Positions 1 through 5,999 of a stretch of 6,598 nt of DNA are shown piece by piece. Source of the DNA: Candidatus Omnitrophota bacterium. GTDB lineage: Bacteria; Omnitrophota; Koll11; Pluralincolimonadales; Pluralincolimonadaceae. The translations under genes were made by a program, and so were the position numbers. The stretch spans positions 1 to 6,598 of the forward strand of contig JAKLIT010000074.1 of NCBI GenBank assembly GCA_022709465.1, in the 5' to 3' direction. The stretch's first letter is position 1. Each line of letters opens with the position of its first letter. The notes under the pieces were generated by a model. That model made no database searches and was not told the DNA's origin. It saw only the letters and a program-made list of their open reading frames with translations.

Positions 1-951
1 CTTCGGGTCCTTTCCCTCGAAGATCACGTTATAGACCTCATCGGCGATCGGCATTTCGATACCGTGTTTCTTGCATAATTCGCGGCAGGACCTTGCCGTC
101 CCTGCGCCCTCGACCGCCATCTCTGTGCTCTTGAGCACCGACCCGGGCGCCTTTCCTTTGCCTATCTCCTCGCCGAACCACCTGTTCCTGCCGTGGTTGC
201 TTACGCAGGTCGTGACGAGGTCGCCGAGGCCGCTTATGCCGTAAAATGTCTCCTGCTTCGCCCCCATTGCCGTACCGAGGCGCGCGATCTCGACGATACC
301 CCTTACGAGCAGGCCGGACTTCGTGTTTACGCCGAAACCGAGCCCGTCCGATATTCCCGCAGCGATCGCTATTACGTTCTTAAGAGACCCGCCGAGCTCA
401 ACGCCGGTTATGTCGGAATTTGTGTATATCCTGAAATTATCGGTCATGAAGAGGTCCTGGATCTGCTCTGCTGCCGAGGCGTCCTCTGACGCCGCCACAA
501 CGGTCGTCGGGAGGCCTCTCGCGACTTCATAAGATATCGTGGGGCCGGAGAGAGCGCCTATGCGGACCTTCCCCAGCACGTCCGTTATGACCTCCGACAT
601 CCTCATAAGGCTGCCGTTCTCGATCCCTTTGGATACGTTGACGAACAGCTTCTTTTCCGGGCGTATCCGTTTCATCATGCCCGCGACGCTGCGCATGTAT
701 TGGGAGGGTACCGCCATCACTATAACGTCCGAATCCGCCGCGTCCATAATATCGGACGTTAGCGTTATGGGATCCGGTATCTTCACTCCGGGCAGGAATT
801 TCGTGTTTTCGCGCGACTCCTTCATCTTCTCGGTGTAGTCGGGGAACGCGCCCCAAAGGCCGACCTTGCTGTCCTTCGAATTGAGCAGGATAGCCAGCGT
901 TGTGCCCCATCCACCGTCACCTATAACCGATATCTTCACTTTGTCAGCCAT
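1..951 (-). CDS. gpsA: NAD(P)-dependent glycerol-3-phosphate dehydrogenase (3' end cut by window edge)
   Basis: Cytosolic enzyme that reduces dihydroxyacetone phosphate to sn-glycerol-3-phosphate, the backbone for phospholipids. From the ATG at 951 the frame is open for 317 codons to the window edge; family members are about 330-340 residues, so only a short C-terminal tail is missing. Visible motifs are an N-terminal dinucleotide loop GDGGWG (residues 11-16), VSKGIE (106-111), LSGP (134-137), ELGGSLKNV (185-193) with the expected catalytic lysine at 191, GISGLGDL (238-245) and the GRNRWFG phosphate-binding stretch (254-260). The second loop position is Asp where Ala is usual (GAGxWG). The start overlaps the plsY stop by 8 nt. 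An in-frame ATG at 972 would add seven residues (MRSSSKN). I keep 951 because the family usually begins just before the first beta strand, but neither start has a well-spaced ribosome site. Identification is secure; the exact start is not. Confidence 0.96.
   Translation of the reverse strand, partial: MADKVKISVIGDGGWGTTLAILLNSKDSKVGLWGAFPDYTEKMKESRENTKFLPGVKIPDPITLTSDIMDAADSDVIVMAVPSQYMRSVAGMMKRIRPEKKLFVNVSKGIENGSLMRMSEVITDVLGKVRIGALSGPTISYEVARGLPTTVVAASEDASAAEQIQDLFMTDNFRIYTNSDITGVELGGSLKNVIAIAAGISDGLGFGVNTKSGLLVRGIVEIARLGTAMGAKQETFYGISGLGDLVTTCVSNHGRNRWFGEEIGKGKAPGSVLKSTEMAVEGAGTARSCRELCKKHGIEMPIADEVYNVIFEGKDPK
944..951 (-). other. plsY stop / gpsA start overlap
   Basis: The bases CATGGCTGA (minus strand, 952 to 944) hold the gpsA ATG (951-949) and the plsY TGA (946-944) in different frames, giving an 8-nt overlap. 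Such an arrangement is a known hallmark of translational coupling, in which ribosomes finishing plsY restart on gpsA. The bases just before the ATG are a run of six A with no Shine-Dalgarno-like core nearby, which fits coupling rather than independent initiation. Confidence 0.75.
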
Positions 952-1561
952 GTTTTTTGAACTCGAACGCATGCTCCTCGCCGCGGACGAGCCTCTTTAT
1001 ATTCGGGTAATGCTTATATACTGTAACGGCGCAGATTGCCGAGCTGATGATAACGAACATTGACGGATACGCCATGAAGGACGCCATCAGCGGTATCGAT
1101 ACGGCGCTTATTATGGACGCGAGAGATACGTACCTTTTCCAAATGAAGATGGCTATCCAGATGACGAGCGCGATCAGCAGGACTTTCGGTGCTACGCCGA
1201 TGAAAACACCCGATGAGGTCGCTATTCCCTTGCCGCCCTTAAAGCCCAGGAAGACGGGCCAGATATGGCCGGTGATCGCGAGGGATCCGAGGATCAGCGG
1301 ATATACGTTCTCGTCGACCGGGACCCCCCACCTCATGAAGAGCTTCGCGACGAGTGTAGTGCATATGAGCCCCTTGAGGATATCCACGGCGAGAACGAGC
1401 AATCCCCACCCTTTGCCGACGATCCTCGCGGTGTTGGTCGCGCCGACATTACCGCTGCCGTGTTCCCTTATATCGATGCCCTTAAGGTATTTCCCGACGA
1501 GAAAGCTTGTCGGTATAGAACCTATCAGGTAGCATGTAAAAAGCGATATTATTAATGGCAT
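944..1561 (-). CDS. plsY: Acyl-phosphate:glycerol-3-phosphate acyltransferase PlsY
   Basis: Integral membrane enzyme that transfers the acyl group of acyl-phosphate (made by PlsX, not in this window) to position 1 of sn-glycerol-3-phosphate, giving lysophosphatidate. The 205-residue length fits the family (about 190-220). The three PlsY signatures are present: GSIPTSFLVGK (14-24) followed by HGSGNVGATN (34-43); GHIWPVFLGFKGGKG (98-112), whose glycine-rich part binds the substrate phosphate; and HYPNIKRLVRGEE (184-196). Several hydrophobic stretches (roughly 1-22, 52-74, 86-105, 115-140, 146-182) fit the multi-pass fold. The ATG at 1561 follows the pgsA stop after one base, with a weak GGGAAAG about 7 nt upstream, so translation is probably coupled to pgsA. 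Its product and GpsA act in sequence on the same metabolite, and plsY-gpsA adjacency is common in bacteria. Nothing is missing from the signatures. Confidence 0.97.
   Translation of the reverse strand: MPLIISLFTCYLIGSIPTSFLVGKYLKGIDIREHGSGNVGATNTARIVGKGWGLLVLAVDILKGLICTTLVAKLFMRWGVPVDENVYPLILGSLAITGHIWPVFLGFKGGKGIATSSGVFIGVAPKVLLIALVIWIAIFIWKRYVSLASIISAVSIPLMASFMAYPSMFVIISSAICAVTVYKHYPNIKRLVRGEEHAFEFKKHG
974..979 (-). promoter_or_regulatory. Candidate ribosome binding site for gpsA inside plsY
   Basis: GAGGAG lies within the 3' end of plsY. It is 22 nt upstream of the gpsA ATG at 951, which is too far for direct use, and only 1 nt upstream of an in-frame ATG at 972, which is too close for a standard site. 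It may be just the Glu-Glu codon pair of the PlsY C-terminus. It is recorded because it bears on which gpsA start is used. Confidence 0.3.
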
Positions 1562-1562
1562 G

Positions 1563-2114
1563 TCATTTCTTTCCCGTAGCCCCGTTCATGAGCCGCGCTC
1601 CGCGGAAGATGTAGTCGATCCCCGACAGCGCCGTAAAGACGACAGCGGTATTCCATATATATTCCGAATGCCTGTAGAGCAGCAGCACGCTTATGATCGC
1701 CGCCATCTGCATGAATGTCGTTATCTTCCCGAGGGGGCTTGGCGCTATCTTGACGTCCCCGTGCACGAGGAAGATGACCAGCACTCCTATAACGATTATT
1801 ATATCACGACTGACAACGATAATGGGAAGCCATAACGGGAGCTTGATGCTGGCGTTCCATACGGTAAGGCTGATGAACGCGGTAATGAGCAAAAGCTTGT
1901 CGGCTATAGGGTCCATTATTGTCCCGAGGGTAGTCTTCTGTTTCAGGAAGCGCGCGAGGAAGCCGTCGAGAGCGTCGGTCAGGACCGCGATACTGAAGAC
2001 GCACAACGCTATATACCTCAGGTAATCCTTATCGGGCCGGTAATAGAGCGCGAGGCCGACGAAAAAAGGCGTCAGCAGGACCCTGAGTATGGTTATCTTG
2101 TTCGCTATGTTCAT
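1563..2114 (-). CDS. pgsA: CDP-diacylglycerol--glycerol-3-phosphate 3-phosphatidyltransferase (PGP synthase)
   Basis: Membrane enzyme that swaps CMP of CDP-diacylglycerol for glycerol-3-phosphate, giving phosphatidylglycerophosphate, the precursor of phosphatidylglycerol and cardiolipin. The 183-residue protein carries a perfect CDP-alcohol phosphotransferase signature, D-x2-DG-x2-AR-x8-G-x3-D-x3-D: Asp47, Asp50, Gly51, Ala54, Arg55, Gly64, Asp68 and Asp72. The aspartates bind the two metal ions and Asp72 is the expected catalytic base. The opening NIANKITILR and the later SPLGKITTFMQM (126-137) are typical of PgsA rather than of phosphatidylserine synthase. Hydrophobic segments lie around 8-25, 32-47, 73-87, 93-117, 135-147 and 155-170. 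The ATG at 2114 sits one base after the lepB stop with only a weak AGG upstream, suggesting coupling to lepB. The substrate assignment rests on sequence flavour and on the neighbours plsY and gpsA, which handle the same metabolite. Confidence 0.95.
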   Translation of the reverse strand: MNIANKITILRVLLTPFFVGLALYYRPDKDYLRYIALCVFSIAVLTDALDGFLARFLKQKTTLGTIMDPIADKLLLITAFISLTVWNASIKLPLWLPIIVVSRDIIIVIGVLVIFLVHGDVKIAPSPLGKITTFMQMAAIISVLLLYRHSEYIWNTAVVFTALSGIDYIFRGARLMNGATGKK

Positions 2115-2115
2115 G

Positions 2116-2715
2116 CTACCTGTCGTTTATTTGCTGTATCCTGTTAAACGGCATGATCACCAGCACGGCCTTCCCGATAAGGTAATTCTTCGGGACGAAA
2201 CCCCAATACCTGCTGTCCTTGCTCGAGGCGGAATTATCACCGAGGACAAAATAGCTGTCTTTCGGAACGGTTATCGGCTTGCCCTCGATGCCGTAATCGC
2301 CCCTGTTGTAGTAGTATACGCGCCTGAAGGCGGGAGGATCCTCGACGACCTTTCCGTTGACCAGCAGCTTCCCGTTCTTTATCTCGACCGTGTCCCCTTC
2401 GCCCGCGATGTATCGCTTGATAAACGATTTGTTAGGGTCGTCCGGGGATTTGAAGACTACGATATCGCCTATCTTCGGTTCCCTTAAGCCCGGCAGGCGT
2501 ACGCTTATGAACGGCAGCCTCGGGCCGTAGACGTATTTGACGACGACGATCCTGTCCCCGACAAGGAGCGTCGGTATCATCGAGCCGGACGGTATCTTAT
2601 AAAGCTCGAATATGAACACTTTTATCACGAACGCCAGCAGCAACGCGGTGATAATTATCTCCGCGAGCTCCCTCGCCCATGATTTCTTTGCCTTGACGTT
2701 CCGGTCCTTTGCCAT
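2116..2715 (-). CDS. lepB: Signal peptidase I (leader peptidase)
   Basis: Membrane-anchored serine/lysine protease that removes signal peptides from proteins exported by Sec or Tat. The 199-residue protein has a short basic N-terminus, one transmembrane anchor (about 18-36), then the catalytic domain on the outer face of the membrane. S26 family boxes are all visible: IPSGSMIPTL (41-50) with nucleophile Ser45; GDRIVV (53-58); SFIKRYIAGEGD (97-108) with general base Lys100; and VLGDNSASSKDSRYWG (157-172). It is much shorter than E. coli LepB (324 residues, two membrane segments) and resembles the compact single-anchor enzymes of many other bacteria. The ATG at 2715 has a strong ribosome site (AAGGAG, 5-nt spacer) that overlaps the lepA stop, so it can start translation on its own. 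lepA-lepB order is shared with E. coli. Function is secure. Confidence 0.97.
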   Translation of the reverse strand: MAKDRNVKAKKSWARELAEIIITALLLAFVIKVFIFELYKIPSGSMIPTLLVGDRIVVVKYVYGPRLPFISVRLPGLREPKIGDIVVFKSPDDPNKSFIKRYIAGEGDTVEIKNGKLLVNGKVVEDPPAFRRVYYYNRGDYGIEGKPITVPKDSYFVLGDNSASSKDSRYWGFVPKNYLIGKAVLVIMPFNRIQQINDR

Positions 2716-2720
2716 TTTGT

Positions 2721-2726
2721 CTCCTT
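2721..2726 (-). promoter_or_regulatory. Ribosome binding site of lepB
   Basis: AAGGAG is followed by a 5-nt spacer (ACAAA) and the lepB ATG at 2715-2713. Its first two bases are part of the lepA TAA stop codon (2727-2725). This is one of two strong, well-spaced sites in the window and supports the lepB start. Confidence 0.85.
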
Positions 2727-4518
2727 ATAGCTTCAGGACGGCCATAAAGGCCTCCTGAGGGATCTCGACCTTGCCGAATTGCTTCATGCGCTTCTTGCCT
2801 TCTTTTTGCTTTTCCCACAACTTGCGTTTCCTAGATATGTCCCCGCCGTAGCACTTCGCGGTGACGTTCTTTCCGACCGGCCTTACGGTCTCGCGCGCGA
2901 TTATCTTGCTTCCTATGGCGGCCTGCAGCGCAACCTCGAACAGCTGCCTCGGTATAAGCTCCTTCAGCTTTGTCACAAGCTGGTTGCCTTTCATGTACGC
3001 GCTGTCCTTGTGGACTATGAAAGACAACGCGTCGCATGGTTTTCCGTTTATGAGTATATCAAGTTTCACGAGGTCGCTCTCGAGGTATTCCTTGAATTCG
3101 TAATCGAGCGAGCCGTAACCGCGCGTCATCGATTTTATTTTATCATAAAAATCCACAATAATCTCGGATAATGGGAATTCATAGACGAGCATTGCCCTCG
3201 TCGGGTCGAGGTATTCGGTAGATTTATATATGCCCCTGCGTTCCTGGCATAGCTGCATCACGTTGCCGAGCGCGTCCGACGGGGTTATTATGAACCCGCG
3301 TATGTAGGGCTCCTCGATATGCTCGATCTCCTGCGGCGGGGGAAGCTTGCTCGGGTTCTCTATCTCGACGATATCACCGCCCCTTTTCTTTACCTTATAG
3401 ACCACGCTCGGTGTGGTGGCTATAAGGTTCAGGTTGTATTCCCTCTCGAGCCTCTCCTGGACTATCTCCATATGGAGCAGGCCGAGGAAACCGCACCTGA
3501 AACCGAACCCGAATGATACGGAGGATTCGACCTCGTATATGAAGGACGAGTCGCTCAATTCAAGCTTCTCTAGCGCGTCCCTTAGGAACGGGAAATCCTT
3601 TGCGTTTACCGGGTAGAGGCCGCAGAATACGAGAGGCCTGACCTTTTTGTATCCCGGCAGTGCGTCCGAAGCGGGCCTCTTGAAATCGGTGACCGTATCC
3701 CCTACGTTGATCTCTTTAGGGGCTTTTATATTGCACGTGATATAACCTACCTCTCCGCTCGCGAGCTCATCTATCGCGACCGGGGACGGCTTGAAGACAC
3801 CGACCTCTTCGACATCATAAACGCGGCCGGTCCCCATCATCCTTATCTTCATCCCTTTGCGTATGGTGCCGTTCTTTACCCTTATGAATATAACAACCCC
3901 TTTGAACGTATCGAAAGCGGAATCGAACACGAGCGCTTGGAGCGGGTTATCCGGCTCGCCTTTCGGGGCGGGAATATGGCTTATGATGGCGCCGACGATC
4001 TCATCGACGCCTATTCCCGTCTTGGCGCTTGCCATTATCGGGTCGGCATCCGTTATATGCAGAGTCTCTTTCAGCTGCTGCCTTATCCTGTCGGGCTCGG
4101 CGCTGGGGAGGTCAATCTTGTTAATGATCGGTATTATGGCGAGGTTGTGTTCGCGGGCAAGATAGAGGTTAGCGACGGTCTGCGCTTCGACACCCTGCGC
4201 CGCGTCGACGACGAGCAAGGCCCCTTCGCAGGCCGCGAGCGCCTTTGAGACCTCATAGGTAAAGTCGACATGGCCGGGAGTGTCGATGAGGTTGAGTATA
4301 TACTCCTTGCCGTCAGGGTCATTATGGATGAGCCTCACCGCTTTTGCCTTGATCGTTATGCCGCGCTCCCTCTCGAGGTCCATGCCGTCGAGCATCTGGT
4401 CGTGGAACTCCCTCTGGGATATGGCGCCGGTCTTCAAAAGCAGCCTGTCGGCTAAGGTCGACTTCCCGTGGTCTATATGCGCAATAATGCAGAAATTGCG
4501 GATTAAGGATTTATCCAT
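2725..4518 (-). CDS. lepA: Elongation factor 4 (LepA), ribosome-associated GTPase
   Basis: Translational GTPase of the EF-G/EF-Tu superfamily that binds the ribosome; proposed roles include back-translocation and assistance in translation or ribosome assembly under stress. The 597-residue length is standard. GTPase motifs: G1 AHIDHGKST (13-21), G2 around Thr55 in [11 protein letters not shown]3 DTPGHVDF (79-86) with the catalytic-position His83, G4 NKID (133-136) and G5 SAKTG (164-168). The C-terminal domain unique to this family is intact, with [20 protein letters not shown] and the closing [15 protein letters not shown]. This separates it from EF-G, TypA and tetracycline-protection proteins. 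The ATG at 4518 is 3 nt past the hexomutase stop and has no recognisable ribosome site upstream, so initiation probably depends on ribosomes leaving the hexomutase gene. No truncation or missing residue was seen. Confidence 0.98.
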   Translation of the reverse strand: MDKSLIRNFCIIAHIDHGKSTLADRLLLKTGAISQREFHDQMLDGMDLERERGITIKAKAVRLIHNDPDGKEYILNLIDTPGHVDFTYEVSKALAACEGALLVVDAAQGVEAQTVANLYLAREHNLAIIPIINKIDLPSAEPDRIRQQLKETLHITDADPIMASAKTGIGVDEIVGAIISHIPAPKGEPDNPLQALVFDSAFDTFKGVVIFIRVKNGTIRKGMKIRMMGTGRVYDVEEVGVFKPSPVAIDELASGEVGYITCNIKAPKEINVGDTVTDFKRPASDALPGYKKVRPLVFCGLYPVNAKDFPFLRDALEKLELSDSSFIYEVESSVSFGFGFRCGFLGLLHMEIVQERLEREYNLNLIATTPSVVYKVKKRGGDIVEIENPSKLPPPQEIEHIEEPYIRGFIITPSDALGNVMQLCQERRGIYKSTEYLDPTRAMLVYEFPLSEIIVDFYDKIKSMTRGYGSLDYEFKEYLESDLVKLDILINGKPCDALSFIVHKDSAYMKGNQLVTKLKELIPRQLFEVALQAAIGSKIIARETVRPVGKNVTAKCYGGDISRKRKLWEKQKEGKKRMKQFGKVEIPQEAFMAVLKL

Positions 4519-4521
4519 TAT

Positions 4522-5973
4522 CTATTTGATGCTTTTCGATAATCTATCCACTATGGCTATAAGGTCCTTTGCTTCTTTGTCGGTGTGGGCCTCGCTGTAT
4601 ACCCTCAGTATCGGCTCGGTGCCGGAGGGCCTGATGAGCAGCCAGCTCTCGTCGTCAAATATGAATTTCAGGCCGTCGTAGGCCTTCGTATCCACGACCT
4701 TGCGCTTGAATATGCTGCGGGCGTTCCTTCCCTGCAGTTTATCGAAGAGCCCCTTGACTACTTTCTCCCTCGTCTTCAGCGGTATCTCTACGTCCTGCCT
4801 GTGGTACCTGAACTTCCCGAACTTCTTCTCCATATCGTCGATAAGCGCGAGGATGGGTTTCTTCTTCTGCTGCATCATCTCGACGAGCAGCAGGCCCGTG
4901 AGGATGCCGTCCCTCTCCGGAATGTAGTTCTTCACGCCGATGCCTCCGGACTCCTCACCGCCCACGAGCACGTTATCCGTCTGCATCAGTTTTGCTATGT
5001 GCTTGAAACCGACCGGCGTCTCGAAGAACTTGAGGTTATAGTATTTCGCTATCTTGTTCATGAGCATCGGGCCGGCTATATTCTTTACGAGGGCTCCCCT
5101 CCAGCGCCTGTTCTCTATGAAGTGAAGGGCTATGAGGCACATGATCTCGCCGGGGGTTATGAACCTTCCACCGGGGGCCGCGGCGCCTACCCTGTCGGCA
5201 TCCCCGTCGGTGGCTATGCCGATATCGTATTCGCCTTCCTTCATCATCGACATGAACTTCGGCATGTTATGCGGAAGCGGTTCCGGCTTCAATCCCTCGA
5301 AGGTCGGGTTCGGCTCCGCGTTGACGATGTCTATCGCTACTTTAGTACCCTTCAGAACCTCGGCATGGTAGCTGTTCCCGGCCCCGTGCATCGCCTCGGC
5401 AAGCACCTTAAGCCCGCAGTTCCTCAGCAGGTCGAGGTCGAGGTATTTCCTGACGGCCTCGATATATTTCGGCATCGGGTTGATGAGCTCTATCCTGCCG
5501 GACTTTATCGCCTCGTTGAGCGGGAGGACCTTCGGTTTATTCCTGGAAAGGAACGCCTCGACCTTTTGCGTCACGGTCTGGTCGGCGGGCGAGCCCTGCG
5601 GCGTCTTTATCTTCAGGCCGCTGAAACGCCCAGGGTTATGGCTTGCCGTTATTATGAGTCCGCCGTTCAGGCCCATCTGCCGGATATTGAAACTGGTCGT
5701 CGGCGTCGGCGAGGGCCTGTCGGAAAGGTATACTTTTATGCCGTTAGCCGCGAGGACCTCCGCGACTGCCTGGGCGAACTTATCGGAGATGAAACGCGTG
5801 TCATACCCGACGATTATCCCGCGCTTCGCCTTGAACTCGCTGTTGAAATATTCCGCGCATGCCTGCGCGACTATACGGAGGTTATCGAACGTGAAATCGT
5901 CCGCGATGACACCTCTCCAGCCATCCGTGCCGAACTTGATCGCTTCTTCCCGTCTTCTTGCCTTTGCCGCCAT
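4522..5973 (-). CDS. Alpha-D-phosphohexomutase (phosphoglucomutase/phosphomannomutase family)
   Basis: Cytosolic enzyme that moves phosphate between C1 and C6 of a hexose, linking sugar catabolism to sugar-nucleotide and envelope glycan synthesis. Numbering from the ATG at 5973 (483 residues), it has FGTDGWRG (14-21), the phosphoserine loop TASHNP (109-114) with catalytic Ser111, the metal loop DGDADR (256-261), the sugar-recognition loop GEESGG (339-344) and the phosphate-clamp RPSGTEP (448-454), so all four active-site elements are intact. GEESGG leans towards glucose phosphates over mannose or glucosamine phosphates (GlmM), but substrate cannot be settled from sequence. The start at 5973 is chosen because AAGGAG stands 7 nt upstream. 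A longer frame from GTG at 6003 would add ten basic residues, overlap the peptidase stop and lacks a comparable site. The gap from the peptidase gene is 26 nt and to lepA 3 nt. Family is certain; no gene symbol is given because the substrate is open. Confidence 0.95.
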   Translation of the reverse strand: MAAKARRREEAIKFGTDGWRGVIADDFTFDNLRIVAQACAEYFNSEFKAKRGIIVGYDTRFISDKFAQAVAEVLAANGIKVYLSDRPSPTPTTSFNIRQMGLNGGLIITASHNPGRFSGLKIKTPQGSPADQTVTQKVEAFLSRNKPKVLPLNEAIKSGRIELINPMPKYIEAVRKYLDLDLLRNCGLKVLAEAMHGAGNSYHAEVLKGTKVAIDIVNAEPNPTFEGLKPEPLPHNMPKFMSMMKEGEYDIGIATDGDADRVGAAAPGGRFITPGEIMCLIALHFIENRRWRGALVKNIAGPMLMNKIAKYYNLKFFETPVGFKHIAKLMQTDNVLVGGEESGGIGVKNYIPERDGILTGLLLVEMMQQKKKPILALIDDMEKKFGKFRYHRQDVEIPLKTREKVVKGLFDKLQGRNARSIFKRKVVDTKAYDGLKFIFDDESWLLIRPSGTEPILRVYSEAHTDKEAKDLIAIVDRLSKSIK

Positions 5974-5980
5974 TTTAGGT

Positions 5981-5986
5981 CTCCTT
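5981..5986 (-). promoter_or_regulatory. Ribosome binding site deciding the hexomutase start
   Basis: AAGGAG is followed by a 7-nt spacer (ACCTAAA) and ATG at 5973-5971. It lies in the 26-nt gap after the peptidase stop (6002-6000). This spacing is near optimal and favours the ATG over the in-frame GTG at 6003, which would place this site inside the coding sequence. Confidence 0.85.
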
Positions 5987-5999
5987 TGGATGCGCTCCC

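Noticed and set aside
539..838. Plus-strand frames opposite gpsA, and a minus-strand frame at 527-910
   Set aside because: The gpsA frame runs unbroken through this region with all family motifs; the others are out-of-frame shadows.
1047..1532. A 161-codon plus-strand frame opposite plsY
   Set aside because: It mirrors hydrophobic plsY codons, has no family signature and no convincing ribosome site; it is a shadow.
2089..2487. Plus-strand frame opposite lepB and the pgsA start
   Set aside because: lepB has all catalytic boxes intact in the opposite direction; no independent coding evidence.
5974..5999. Possible promoter or terminator in the 26-nt gap before the hexomutase
   Set aside because: The gap is mostly filled by the ribosome site; there is no room for -35/-10 boxes and no hairpin followed by a T-run.
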